Below, piece after piece: positions 9,861-18,047 of a stretch of DNA of 64,000 nt (the first letter of the stretch is position 1; each line of letters starts with the position of its first letter). Source of the stretch: Halomonas denitrificans (GTDB taxonomy: Bacteria > Pseudomonadota > Gammaproteobacteria > Pseudomonadales > Halomonadaceae); assembly GCF_003056305.1 (NCBI RefSeq), contig NZ_PYVX01000004.1:186001-250000 (forward strand). Reading direction: 5' to 3'. Under the pieces are notes generated by a model, which saw only the letters and a list, made by a program, of their open reading frames with translations, was not told where the DNA came from and made no database searches. Both the position numbers and the translations under genes were made by a program.

Positions 9861-9966
9861 CTTGTCGGGGAGCCCCGGTACGCTCATGGAGACGTGCACG
9901 GGGGCTGAGATCGGTACGGCCGAACCCGTTGAACCTGATCAGGTTGATGCCTGCGGAGGGAACAAG
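9861..9966 (+). ncRNA. TPP (THI-box) riboswitch aptamer
   Basis: Contains the conserved thiamine pyrophosphate aptamer cores: GGGGCTGAGA (9901-9910), ACCCGTTGAACCTGATCAGG and TGCCTGCGGAGGGAA. The closing P1 helix is CTTGT (9861-9865) with ACAAG (9962-9966), and P2 is AGCCCC with GGGGGCT. It precedes thiO-thiS-thiG, which are thiamine thiazole genes. By family knowledge TPP binding represses expression, in gammaproteobacteria usually by hiding the ribosome-binding site. Confidence 0.95.
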
Positions 9967-9996
9967 CTGTCGTCTCGCCTAGCAGCCCCCTGTCGT

Positions 9997-10031
9997 CATC
10001 CAGCCTGTTCCTCCACGTCTTCTGCTGGATG
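9997..10031 (+). promoter_or_regulatory. Hairpin covering the thiO start codon (riboswitch expression platform)
   Basis: A perfect 8-bp inverted repeat, CATCCAGC (9997-10004) and GCTGGATG (10024-10031), encloses 19 bases and includes the ATG at 10029. It could block translation initiation. CAGCCCCC at 9983-9990, just before it, is fully complementary to aptamer bases 9900-9907. The mechanism is inference from pairing only. Confidence 0.5.
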
Positions 10032-11141
10032 AACAACGCCATGACACACCCCACCGAACGCACCATCGCCGTGGCCGGCGCCGGCCTGCTGGGTCGCCTG
10101 GTCGCCTGGCAGCTCCTGCGCGACGGCCATGCCGTCACCCTATATGACGCCGGCGACCTGGAGCACCCCGAGGCCGCCGCCTGGACGGCGGCCGGCATGG
10201 TCGCCCCGCTGTGCGAGACCGCGGTCTCCGAGCGCAGCGTCTTCGAGATGGGCCGCTTCGCCCTGGCCCAGTGGCCGCGCTGGCTCGACGCCCTCGATGC
10301 CAGCGGCCTGTGGCATCATCAGGGCAGCCTGATGGTGGCCCACGCCCAGGACATGGGCGAGCTCACCCAGTTCCGCCGCGACCTCGCCCACGTCCTCGAC
10401 GACGAGCCGCCCTGCCAGACGCTCGACGACGCCGAGATCCATCGCCTGGAGCCCGACCTGGCGGCGAGCTTTCGCCAGGGCCTCTACCTGCCGGACGAGG
10501 CGCACCTGGACAACCGCGAGCTGCTCGCGCGCCTGCTGGCCGAGATCCGCCGCCTGGGCGGGAGCTGTCACGCCCACTGCCCGGTGGACACCTTCCCCGG
10601 CGAGATCGAGACCCGCGACGGCCGACGCGCCTTCGATCTGGTCGTCGACTGCCGCGGCACCGGCGCCCGCCAGCACCACCCCAGCCTGCGCGGCGTGCGC
10701 GGCGAGACCCTGCACGTGCAAACCGCGGAGATCCACCTCTCGCGCCCGGTGCGCCTGATGCATCCCCGCTACCAGCTCTACGTGGTGCCCAAGCCCGACC
10801 AGCGCTTCGTCATCGGGGCCACCCAGATCGAGAGCGAGGACCGCTCCCCCGTCTCGCTGCAGTCCTCGCTGGAACTCGGCAGCGCCCTCTACACCCTGTC
10901 GCCGGCCTTCGCCGAGGCGCGCATCCTGGAGCAGGGGGTCAACCTGCGCCCCGCCTTCCGGGACAACCTGCCCCATGTCACCGAGCGCGACGGCCTGATC
11001 ACCGCCAACGGCCTGTTCCGCCACGGCTACCTGCTGGCCCCGGCGGTGGCCTGCCACCTGCTGGCCGGCATCCGCGGCCGGGGCGAGCAGCCCTTCGCCG
11101 AGACCCTCACCGGACATCCGCCCCAGGAGAGTGCTGCATGA
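10029..11141 (+). CDS. thiO: Glycine oxidase ThiO (FAD-dependent)
   Basis: Oxidises glycine to the imine (dehydroglycine) used to build the thiazole of thiamine. The 370-residue protein has a DAO-type FAD fold: dinucleotide motif [12 protein letters not shown] at about residues 13-24, the [10 protein letters not shown] segment, DCRGTGAR, and the C-terminal [12 protein letters not shown] flavin motif. The start is uncertain: ATG 10029 or ATG 10041, neither with a good ribosome-binding site, and the first lies in a hairpin. It overlaps thiS by four bases (ATGA), so the three thiazole genes are translationally coupled under the TPP riboswitch. Confidence 0.93.
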   Translation: MNNAMTHPTERTIAVAGAGLLGRLVAWQLLRDGHAVTLYDAGDLEHPEAAAWTAAGMVAPLCETAVSERSVFEMGRFALAQWPRWLDALDASGLWHHQGSLMVAHAQDMGELTQFRRDLAHVLDDEPPCQTLDDAEIHRLEPDLAASFRQGLYLPDEAHLDNRELLARLLAEIRRLGGSCHAHCPVDTFPGEIETRDGRRAFDLVVDCRGTGARQHHPSLRGVRGETLHVQTAEIHLSRPVRLMHPRYQLYVVPKPDQRFVIGATQIESEDRSPVSLQSSLELGSALYTLSPAFAEARILEQGVNLRPAFRDNLPHVTERDGLITANGLFRHGYLLAPAVACHLLAGIRGRGEQPFAETLTGHPPQESAA

Positions 11142-11347
11142 CCGAGATCACCCTGAGCCTCAACGACCAGACCGCCCGCCTGCCGGCCGACACGGCGCTG
11201 GCGGATGCCCTCGAGGCCTGGCACTACGCCGAGCGACGCGTCGCCGTGGCGATCAACGGCGAGTTCGTGCCCCGCTCCGCCTACGCCGAGCGGGTCCTCG
11301 AGGACCGCGACCGCATCGACATCGTGGCCCCGGTGGGAGGCGGCTGA
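11138..11347 (+). CDS. thiS: Sulfur carrier protein ThiS
   Basis: A 69-residue ubiquitin-like protein whose C-terminal Gly is adenylated and thiocarboxylated to donate sulfur for thiazole formation. It begins [11 protein letters not shown], contains the [17 protein letters not shown] segment typical of ThiS and ends in VAPVGGG, providing the needed Gly-Gly terminus. ATG 11138 overlaps the thiO stop and its own stop shares a base with the thiG start (TGATG). ThiF, the activating enzyme, is not in the window. Confidence 0.95.
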   Translation: MTEITLSLNDQTARLPADTALADALEAWHYAERRVAVAINGEFVPRSAYAERVLEDRDRIDIVAPVGGG

Positions 11348-12147
11348 TGAGCGCACTGCACGACGATACCCTGACCCTCTACGGCGAGAGCTTCTCCAGC
11401 CGCTTCCTGCTGGGCACGGCCCTCTACTCGTCGCCGGCGGTGATGGAGGCCTCCATCAAGGCCGCCGGCTGCGACATGGTGACCCTGGGACTGCGCCGCC
11501 AGAACCCCGCCGAGGGCGACGGCGATGCCTTCTGGCAGATCCTGCGCGACAGCGGCTGCCGGCTGCTGCCCAACACCGCCGGCTGCCGCTCGGCCCGAGA
11601 GGCCATCACCCTGGCCCAGATGTCCCGGGAGATGTTCGACACGCCCTGGATCAAGGTCGAGGTGATCGGCGACGACTACAACCTCCAGCCGGACCCCTTC
11701 GGCCTCCTGGAGGCCTGCCGGACGCTGATCGACGACGGCTTCAAGGTGCTGCCCTACTGCACCGACGACCTGGTGCTCTGCCAGCGCCTGCGCGAGGCGG
11801 GCTGCCAGGCGCTGATGCCCTGGGGCGCGCCCATCGGCACTGGCCGCGGCCTGATGAACCGCTATGCCCTCGAGACCCTGCGCCAGCGCCTCGACGTACC
11901 GCTGATCATCGACGCCGGCCTCGGCGCCCCCTCCCAGGCCGCCGAGGCCATGGAGATGGGCTTCGACGGTGTGCTGCTCAACACCGCCGTGGCCAAGGCC
12001 CATCGGCCGCCGCTGATGGCCGAGGCCTTCGCCGAGGCGATCGTCGCCGGGCGCAAGGCGTACCGTGCCGGGCTGATGCAGCAGCGCCAGACCGCGAGCC
12101 CCAGCACGCCTACCCTCGGCCAGCCGTTCTGGCACAGCGGCGTGTGA
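11347..12147 (+). CDS. thiG: Thiazole synthase ThiG
   Basis: Combines deoxyxylulose phosphate, dehydroglycine and ThiS thiocarboxylate to give the thiazole phosphate. The 266-residue TIM barrel carries [13 protein letters not shown] near the N-terminus, [10 protein letters not shown] (with the Schiff-base Lys), [12 protein letters not shown] and [19 protein letters not shown], followed by [10 protein letters not shown]. Residues, length and order match ThiG. The start codon at 11347 shares its A with the thiS stop. Last gene of the riboswitch-controlled operon; the next gene starts 103 bases later with its own ribosome-binding site. Confidence 0.97.
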   Translation: MSALHDDTLTLYGESFSSRFLLGTALYSSPAVMEASIKAAGCDMVTLGLRRQNPAEGDGDAFWQILRDSGCRLLPNTAGCRSAREAITLAQMSREMFDTPWIKVEVIGDDYNLQPDPFGLLEACRTLIDDGFKVLPYCTDDLVLCQRLREAGCQALMPWGAPIGTGRGLMNRYALETLRQRLDVPLIIDAGLGAPSQAAEAMEMGFDGVLLNTAVAKAHRPPLMAEAFAEAIVAGRKAYRAGLMQQRQTASPSTPTLGQPFWHSGV

Positions 12148-12250
12148 CCCCTCGCGATTCCCGACCCGCACGGCACCGAAAGGGATGACGCCGGGTCGGG
12201 GAAGTCTGCTATCGTCGGGGCGACTCGACACCGACGAGAGGAGACTCCCC

Positions 12251-13414
12251 GTGAGCCGCGAACGCGTTCCCGAGACCATGGCAGCCATGCTGCTGACCGG
12301 GCATGGTGATGTCGACATGCTGGTCTACCGCGACGATGTGCCGACCCCGCAGCCGGGACCCGGCGAGGTGCTGGTCAAGGTCACGGCGACGGCCAAGAAC
12401 AACACCGACCGCAAGGCACGCGAGGGCCTCTACCCCACCAAGGAGAAGGGCGAGGTGACCTCCTTCGCCATGGGCGGCTCGCCCACCCTGACCTTCCCGC
12501 GCATCCAGGGCGCCGACGTCGCCGGGCGCGTGGTCGCCGCGGGCGAGGGCGTCCCGGCCTCGCGCCTCGGCGAGCGAGGCCTGCTCGACTTCAACCTCTA
12601 CCCCGACGCGCGCCGCGACCTCAACCTAGTGCCGGACTACTACGGCCACGGCGCCGACGGCGGCTTCGCCGAGTACATCGCCGTGCCGGCGGACCAGTTC
12701 CACCACCTCCCCAATCCCGAACTCGCCGATGCCGAGCTGGCGTCCATGGGGATGTGCTCCTACCAGACCGCCTACCACATGATGACCTCGGCCCGGGTCG
12801 CCGCCGGCGAGCGGGTGCTGGTCACCGGCGCCAGCGGCGGCGTGGGCACGGCGCTGATCCAGCTGTGTCGGATCGTCGGCGCCATCCCCTACGCGGTGAG
12901 CCGCCTCGACAAGGCCGACGCCCTGCGCTCGCTCGGTGCCGAGGCGGTGATCGACCGCGGCGACCTGCCAAGCTTCGTCGATCGCGTGCTCGAGGCCACC
13001 GACGGCGCCCCCATCGATGCGGTGATGGACCTGGTGGGCGGCGAGATGACCGACCGCTTCATCGACACCATGATCGTCGACATGGCCAGGCGCTCGACCT
13101 ACCCGCGCCTGGCCATCGCCGGCGCCAGCGGCGGCAACTTAAGCGAGCTGATGTGGACGCGCATCTACCTCTATCAGGTGCAGATCTTCGGCGTCTCCCA
13201 CGGCACCCGCGAGGAGGCCGAGCAGCTGATGGCCTGGATCCGCGACGGCCGGCTCAAGCCGGTGCTGCACGCGGCCTTCAAGCTTTCTGAGCTGCACGAG
13301 GCGGAGCGCTACTTCGTCAACCGTGGCAGCAACTACCTGGGCAAGATCGTGATCGTCCCCGATGGCGAATGGGACGAGCACGGCGCGCCCTTCGCGCTCG
13401 AGGGAACGTCATGA
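12251..13414 (+). CDS. Zinc-type alcohol dehydrogenase / quinone oxidoreductase-like protein (MDR)
   Basis: A 387-residue medium-chain dehydrogenase/reductase. Residues 15-160 form the GroES-like domain (GPGEVLVKVTATAKNNTDRK, QGADVAGRVVAAGEG) and 165-340 the NADPH-binding Rossmann domain with VTGASGGVGTALIQL. The catalytic-zinc cysteines of true alcohol dehydrogenases are missing, so it belongs with the zinc-free quinone oxidoreductase group. The GTG at 12251 has GAGGAGA 5-7 bases upstream and is preferred over an ATG 22 codons earlier. Its stop overlaps the start of the proline racemase-family gene (ATGA), so the two likely act in one pathway. Substrate unknown. Confidence 0.85.
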   Translation: MSRERVPETMAAMLLTGHGDVDMLVYRDDVPTPQPGPGEVLVKVTATAKNNTDRKAREGLYPTKEKGEVTSFAMGGSPTLTFPRIQGADVAGRVVAAGEGVPASRLGERGLLDFNLYPDARRDLNLVPDYYGHGADGGFAEYIAVPADQFHHLPNPELADAELASMGMCSYQTAYHMMTSARVAAGERVLVTGASGGVGTALIQLCRIVGAIPYAVSRLDKADALRSLGAEAVIDRGDLPSFVDRVLEATDGAPIDAVMDLVGGEMTDRFIDTMIVDMARRSTYPRLAIAGASGGNLSELMWTRIYLYQVQIFGVSHGTREEAEQLMAWIRDGRLKPVLHAAFKLSELHEAERYFVNRGSNYLGKIVIVPDGEWDEHGAPFALEGTS

Positions 13415-14463
13415 GCAAGGCAGCATTGAAGATCCGGCTGATGGACACTCATGCCGGCGGCGACGTGAGCCGCATCGTGCTCGGCGGCATCGACCCGTTG
13501 CCGGGCGCCACCGTGCGCGACCAGATGCACTATCTGCGCGACGACGCCGACGGCCTGCGACGGCTGCTGCTGGAAGAGCCCTACGGCATCCCGGAGATGT
13601 CGGTGGACCTCATCGTCCCCCCGAGCGACCCCAGGGCCGTGGCGGGCTACATCATCATGGAGGTGATGGGCTATCCGATCTATTCCGGCTCCAATACCAT
13701 CTGCACCGCCACGGCGGTGCTGGAGGCTGGCCTCGTGCCCAAGCGGGAGGGGCGTCAGCAGTTCGCCCTCGAGTCGCCGGCGGGTCTGGTGCAGATCGAG
13801 GCGCTGGTCGAGAACGGGGTGGTGGAGGCGATCACCTGCGCGGGGCTGCCGAGCTACATCGACACCCATCGCGCCAGCCTCCACGTGCCCGGGCTCGGCG
13901 AGGTGACCTACAGCGTGGCCTACAGTGGCGGCTTCTATGCCCTGGTGGACGCCGCCGAGCTCGGCTTCTCGCTTACGCGCGAGGAGGAGCGGGCGCTGGC
14001 CGACTGCGCCCACCGGATCGTCGAGGCGCTCCAGGCCGAACGCGGCTTCTCCCACTACACCCTGGGCGACGTGGGCCCCCTGCCCTTCCTGCACTTCATG
14101 GGGCCGGTCGAGCAGGTCGCCGACGGCTACTACCGCTCCCGCTCGACCACCTACGTGCACCCCGGCGTGATCTGTCGCAGCACCACCGGCACCGGCACCT
14201 CGGCGCGCCTGGCGCTGATGCATCACGAGGGGCGCCTCAAGCCGGGCGATCGCCTGGAGACCATCTCGCTGCGCGAGACCGGCTTCATCGGCGAATTCAC
14301 CGGCACCCGCCAGGAGGGCCCGCTGACGGTGGTGGAGAACGCCATCACCGGCAAGAGCTATGTCCTCGCGCACTCCGATATCGTGGTGAACTGCACGGAC
14401 CCGCTGGTGGAGTGCGCAGGCCTGCACCATATGCTGACCGCGGGCCGAAACGCGGCCGACTGA
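13411..14463 (+). CDS. Proline racemase-family protein with Ser/Thr at both catalytic Cys positions
   Basis: A 350-residue protein of the proline racemase / hydroxyproline epimerase / trans-3-hydroxyproline dehydratase superfamily. Landmarks are the N-terminal MDTHAGGD, then YSGSNTICTAT at residues 91-101, and CRSTTGTGTSARLALMH at 255-271. In racemases and epimerases the two catalytic residues are Cys, in MCGHGTI and PCGTG. Here Ser92 and Thr259 take those places. Dehydratases of the family carry Cys plus Thr, so this Ser/Thr pair is unlike the classic enzymes. It overlaps the upstream oxidoreductase gene by four bases. The family is secure; activity cannot be predicted, and racemase activity looks unlikely. 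Confidence 0.85.
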   Translation: MSKAALKIRLMDTHAGGDVSRIVLGGIDPLPGATVRDQMHYLRDDADGLRRLLLEEPYGIPEMSVDLIVPPSDPRAVAGYIIMEVMGYPIYSGSNTICTATAVLEAGLVPKREGRQQFALESPAGLVQIEALVENGVVEAITCAGLPSYIDTHRASLHVPGLGEVTYSVAYSGGFYALVDAAELGFSLTREEERALADCAHRIVEALQAERGFSHYTLGDVGPLPFLHFMGPVEQVADGYYRSRSTTYVHPGVICRSTTGTGTSARLALMHHEGRLKPGDRLETISLRETGFIGEFTGTRQEGPLTVVENAITGKSYVLAHSDIVVNCTDPLVECAGLHHMLTAGRNAAD

Positions 14464-14477
14464 GCGCCGCGTGCCCC

Positions 14478-14502
14478 GCCGCCTGCCGGTCCGGCAGGCG
14501 GC
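14478..14502. terminator. Hairpin between convergent genes
   Basis: A 12-bp perfect inverted repeat GCCGCCTGCCGG / CCGGCAGGCGGC around a single T, between the convergent proline racemase-family and amino-acid dehydrogenase genes. On the plus strand it is followed by no T-tract; on the minus strand it is preceded by CCTTTTGAGGG. It probably serves both genes. Confidence 0.6.
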
Positions 14503-14506
14503 GCCC

Positions 14507-15613
14507 TCAAAAGGTCCGCCGATAGCGCATGGCGGCCAGCACCCGCTCCCTGGCCAGCGCCTCGGCGGCCTCGCGGGGCCGCACCCCATCCTGCTCGGCA
14601 CGCCCCAGCACCGCCGCGACGTTGGCCCGGAGCTTCTCGTCGATGGCCGCCAGGGCCTCGCCCTCGCGTCCGCCCCGGTACTCGACCGCCGCGCAGATCA
14701 CCCCGCCGGCATTGACGATGAAGTCCGGCAGCACCAGCACGCCGCGTTCGGCCAGCCGCCGCTCGGCGCCCTCGGTCAGCGGGATGTTGGCCCCCTCCAC
14801 CACGACGCGGGCCCGCAGGCGCTCGACGTTGCCCTCGTGGATGACGTCGGGCCGCGCCGCGGGAATCCAGATGTCGCAGTCGACCTCGATGATGGCGTCA
14901 CGCGGCCTCGCCTCCCCGCCCGGAAAGTCCGCCACCGAGCGTCCCTGGCGCTTCCAGTCGATCAGCGCCGTCACATCCAGGCCCTCGGGACGAAGCAGGC
15001 AGCCGGCGGAGTCCGAGACCGCCACGATCCGCCCTCCCCGCTCGGCCAGGTGACGCGCGCCGTGCATGCCCACCGCCCCGAAGCCCTGCAGGGCGACCCG
15101 GGCGCCGGCGATCGGGAGTGCCCCGAAGGGCTCGGCGGCCTCCAGGGCGACGGCCAGCCCGAAGCCGGTGGCCCCGATCTCGTCCAGGGGTATGCCGCCG
15201 ATCTCCCGGGGCAGCCCCACGGCACGGCCGATCCGGTCGTGCACCCAGGCCATGGCGGTCTCGTCGGTGCCCATGTCCGGCCCCGGGATGTAGTCCCGCA
15301 CGTCCTTCAGGGCGTGGGCGTAGGCCCGCACCAGCCGCTCCTTGTCGCCGAGCGCCATGCCCGGGTCGGCGACGATCACCGCCTTGGCCCCGCCGTGCGG
15401 CAGCGCGGCCGCAGCATTCTTGAGCGTCATGGCACGCGCCAGCCGTGCGCACTCCGCGAGGCTCACGTCGGGCGCCATGCGCGTGCCGCCGATGGCCGGC
15501 CCGGCCGCCAGGTTGTCGATCACCAGGATCGCCCGGAGCCCGACGCTCGGGTCCCGCAGGTAAAGCACCTTCTCGGGCCCCAGCGCGTCGCCAAGCTCGA
15601 AGGCGTCGTCCAT
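14507..15613 (-). CDS. Glu/Leu/Phe/Val-type amino acid dehydrogenase
   Basis: A 368-residue NAD(P)-dependent amino-acid dehydrogenase that would convert an amino acid to its 2-oxo acid and ammonia. The N-terminal dimerisation/substrate domain has AAGPAIGGTRMAP and TLKNAAAALPHGGAKAVIV, where the catalytic Lys lies in GGAKA. The conserved GPDMGTDETAMAW carries the catalytic Asp. The Rossmann domain follows with VALQGFGAVGMHGARHL. The ATG at 15613 has GGGGAGACGGTG upstream. The short length fits leucine or phenylalanine dehydrogenase-like enzymes better than GdhA. It is convergent with the proline racemase-family gene. Confidence 0.88.
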   Translation of the reverse strand: MDDAFELGDALGPEKVLYLRDPSVGLRAILVIDNLAAGPAIGGTRMAPDVSLAECARLARAMTLKNAAAALPHGGAKAVIVADPGMALGDKERLVRAYAHALKDVRDYIPGPDMGTDETAMAWVHDRIGRAVGLPREIGGIPLDEIGATGFGLAVALEAAEPFGALPIAGARVALQGFGAVGMHGARHLAERGGRIVAVSDSAGCLLRPEGLDVTALIDWKRQGRSVADFPGGEARPRDAIIEVDCDIWIPAARPDVIHEGNVERLRARVVVEGANIPLTEGAERRLAERGVLVLPDFIVNAGGVICAAVEYRGGREGEALAAIDEKLRANVAAVLGRAEQDGVRPREAAEALARERVLAAMRYRRTF

Positions 15614-15701
15614 CACCGTCTCCCCCTGTCGTGACGTCCCTGACGTCAAGCTAGCAGGGATCGTCCGGGGCGAAAGGCCCGGGCGTCTCCGCGAGGGCGA
15701 C

Positions 15702-16805
15702 CTAGCGCCAGCGCCAGTCGGGTGCGAAGGGGGTGATGCTTGAGAGCTCGCCGCCGCGCGTCATCTCGCGGCGCAGGGCAAAGCCCGCCAGGATCTCGCC
15801 CGGATCGAGGCCTGCCAGCTCCTCGAAGGCGAGCGCCTGCCACTGCGCGCGGGTCACCTTGACGCTGAACAGGTAGCACCGCTCGGCGCCCTCGGTGGCC
15901 GGGTCGGCAAGGCACCGATAGCCGGAGACGATCGCCAGCTCGAGGCGCGGCAGGCGCGTGAAGGCGGCCCCGAGCACCCGCACGGCCACGCCATGCAGGT
16001 AGTCCCGGTAGAGCCGGCGCTGCCCCGTGACCGTGAGTCGGTGCGGCGAGAGCTTGATGCGCTTGGCCGGCATGCGCCAGCGGCGATCGGGCATCTCCTC
16101 CGGGCCCGGCAGGTCGATGTCCACGGCGAGGGTGCGGCAATCATCGACCAGCTCGAAGTCGAGCAGCGTCTCGCGCGGCCAGTCGAGCTCCTCGAGACGC
16201 TCGACCAGCGTCTGCTGCATGGCCTCGGGGTCGTCCCAGCTCGCCTCCTCCTCGCGCTGCTGGCGCTGGAACTCCCGGGCGTCAAACTCGGCCTTGCGCC
16301 ACTCCCAGGCGCGATAGGCCTGGGCGTGCTGGGCCTGGCGCCGGGCGCTCTCGCGTTCGTGCCGACGCCGGGCCGGCGCCCAGAGGCTCTGCCACCAGGC
16401 GAGACTCGGCTCGGCTTCCGGCGCCGGGGGCGGTTCGGGGTAGCTGCGTGGCTGATAGCCGGTGGCGCTCGGGGCCGGGGTCTGCTCGTGCAGGCGACCG
16501 AGTCGGTCAAGCTGCGCATTGAGTTCCTCGCAGTGCGCGCCGAGGGCCTCGCGCAGCGCCGTCTCGGCGCGGCGCCGTACCTCCCGGGCCTCGGCCGCGG
16601 TCATGCGCGTGCCGTCGGCATGCCGGTAGCGAATCTCGCCGCTGGCGGTGATCTCCAGGTCCACGGGCAGCGGCGCGTCCGCGTCCCCCCGCTCGACCAG
16701 CAGGCTGATACCGGGCGGCCCCAGGGAGAGCCCGGGACGCAGGCGCGTGGTGGGCAGGCGCACCCCGGGGGCCAGACGAATGCGACGCTGAAAGCGAAAC
16801 TCCAC
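15702..16805 (-). CDS. DUF4236-containing protein
   Basis: A 367-residue protein. GTG at 16805 with GGAGAGAT upstream gives VEFRFQRRIRLAPGVRLP, which is the DUF4236 signature (about residues 1-55, ending LSLGPPGISLLVERG). The middle (60-210) is charged, helical and Pro/Arg/Gln-rich, and contains a possible amphipathic stretch SLAWWQSLWAPARRRHERES. The last 150 residues form a compact domain (LLDFELVDDCRTLAVDIDLPG, YRDYLHGVAVRVLGAAF) seen behind DUF4236 in some proteins. The function of DUF4236 proteins is unknown. The frame stays open upstream through a tRNA gene, which is clearly not coding. No partner gene nearby. Confidence 0.75.
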   Translation of the reverse strand: MEFRFQRRIRLAPGVRLPTTRLRPGLSLGPPGISLLVERGDADAPLPVDLEITASGEIRYRHADGTRMTAAEAREVRRRAETALREALGAHCEELNAQLDRLGRLHEQTPAPSATGYQPRSYPEPPPAPEAEPSLAWWQSLWAPARRRHERESARRQAQHAQAYRAWEWRKAEFDAREFQRQQREEEASWDDPEAMQQTLVERLEELDWPRETLLDFELVDDCRTLAVDIDLPGPEEMPDRRWRMPAKRIKLSPHRLTVTGQRRLYRDYLHGVAVRVLGAAFTRLPRLELAIVSGYRCLADPATEGAERCYLFSVKVTRAQWQALAFEELAGLDPGEILAGFALRREMTRGGELSSITPFAPDWRWR

Positions 16806-16994
16806 GGCGATCTCTCCACGGCCGGTCCATAGCGCCCCTACTGTAGCGCCTATCGGCGAGGAAGGCAGGCACGATGACGGCCGAGGCGACCCGGGAGGTC
16901 GGACGCGGGAGGGGGCCGCCGCCGGGCGCGATGCGGCTCGGCGAGGCGACAGCGGCGGTGTCGCGCCGGGCGGTCGGCGTTTCACCCGCGCACG

Positions 16995-17027
16995 AAAAAG
17001 CCGCCTAGCGGTGTACGCTAAGCGGCT
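16995..17027 (-). terminator. Intrinsic terminator of tRNA-Ala
   Basis: On the minus strand a stem of AGCCGC plus CGCTA paired around GTGTA, with one mismatch, is followed by five T. It lies 18 bases past the tRNA-Ala 3' end. Confidence 0.85.
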
Positions 17028-17044
17028 GATTCGGGATGTCTTGT

Positions 17045-17120
17045 TGGTGGAGCCTAGCGGGATCGAACCGCTGACCTCAACACTGCCAGTGTTGCGCTCT
17101 CCCAGCTGAGCTAAGGCCCC
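17045..17120 (-). tRNA. tRNA-Ala (anticodon GGC)
   Basis: A 76-base cloverleaf including an encoded CCA. Acceptor GGGGCCT pairs with AGGCTCC and contains the G3-U70 pair that identifies alanine tRNAs. Anticodon stem CAACA/TGTTG holds loop CTGGCAG, anticodon GGC. The T-arm is AGCGGTTCGATCCCGCT. A single-gene unit with its own terminator. Confidence 0.97.
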
Positions 17121-17333
17121 ACGTCGTTCCCGCCTTGCGAGAACGAGGCGAATATTACGGTGTTCCTTCTGCCCCGTCAAGCCTTGATCGTGATTTCGAC
17201 CCTTCGCCCTTGTGCCAATTTCACTTAGACACATAATGTGACATTCTTGGCGCCGTCCGGCCGGTATGCGAACGCACTGCTCGCGCACTCGCCTCGCGCC
17301 GACTCTCATCCACCACGTTTCAGGAGCGTCCGC

Positions 17334-17981
17334 GTGATCAGGGTTCTCGTCGCCGATGACCACCACCTGGTACGGACCAGCATCGTCCACCTGTTGAATG
17401 CCGAGCGCGGAATCCGCGTGGTCGGCGAAGCGGCCAATGGCGAGGAGGCGATCACCCAGGCGCGCACGCTCGAGCCGGACGTCGTGCTGATGGACATCCG
17501 CATGCCCGGCATCGGCGGCCTGGAGGCGACCCGCAAGATCCAGCGCTTCGCCAGCGATATCCGCATCCTGGTGCTGACGGCCTTCATCGAGGAGGCCTTC
17601 GCCCAGCGACTGCTGGAGGCCGGCGCCCACGGCTTCATCAGCAAGGGCTGCCAGCAGGACGAGATGGTCGAGGCCATCCACTGCGTGTTCGACGGCAAGC
17701 GCTATGTCAGCCCGGAGATCGCCCAGCGGCTGGTGCTGTCGCGCATCGACGCGCCGGACAACCCCTTCGACCAGCTCTCCCAGCGCGAACTCCAGGTGGC
17801 CATGATGGTGGTCAACTGCCAGCGCGTGACCGATATCGCCGAGCGCATGTTCCTCAGCCCCAAGACCATCAACACCTATCGCTACCGGATCTTCGAGAAG
17901 CTCGGCGTCGCCTCCGACGTCGAGCTGACCCACCTCGGCCTGCGCCATGGCCTGGTCGACGGCTTCAGCGACGCCGACTGA
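17334..17981 (+). CDS. gacA: GacA/UvrY response regulator
   Basis: A 215-residue two-component regulator. The receiver domain has acidic pocket ADDH (Asp8, Asp9), phospho-acceptor Asp54 in VVLMDIRMPG and the conserved Lys in FISKG. The LuxR-type HTH (about 145-205) has QLSQRELQVAMMV and FLSPKTINTYRYRIFEKL. The GTG at 17334 follows AGGAGCG; a longer ATG start 32 codons upstream has no family support. It precedes uvrC, as in Escherichia and Pseudomonas. GacA/UvrY activates CsrB/RsmY-type small RNAs that titrate CsrA; a candidate for such an RNA lies at 33.9-34.07 kb. The partner kinase (GacS/BarA) is outside the window. Confidence 0.95.
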   Translation: MIRVLVADDHHLVRTSIVHLLNAERGIRVVGEAANGEEAITQARTLEPDVVLMDIRMPGIGGLEATRKIQRFASDIRILVLTAFIEEAFAQRLLEAGAHGFISKGCQQDEMVEAIHCVFDGKRYVSPEIAQRLVLSRIDAPDNPFDQLSQRELQVAMMVVNCQRVTDIAERMFLSPKTINTYRYRIFEKLGVASDVELTHLGLRHGLVDGFSDAD

Positions 17982-18047
17982 GTCCTGGATACGCGGTCGA
18001 CTCTGGTAGAATCAGGTCTGATTTTCCTCTACCGGCACGCCGCGATC

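Noticed and set aside
15702-17948. 748-codon minus-strand frame
   Set aside because: Only the part from 16805 downward is the DUF4236 gene. The rest runs through tRNA-Ala, its terminator and the antisense of gacA.
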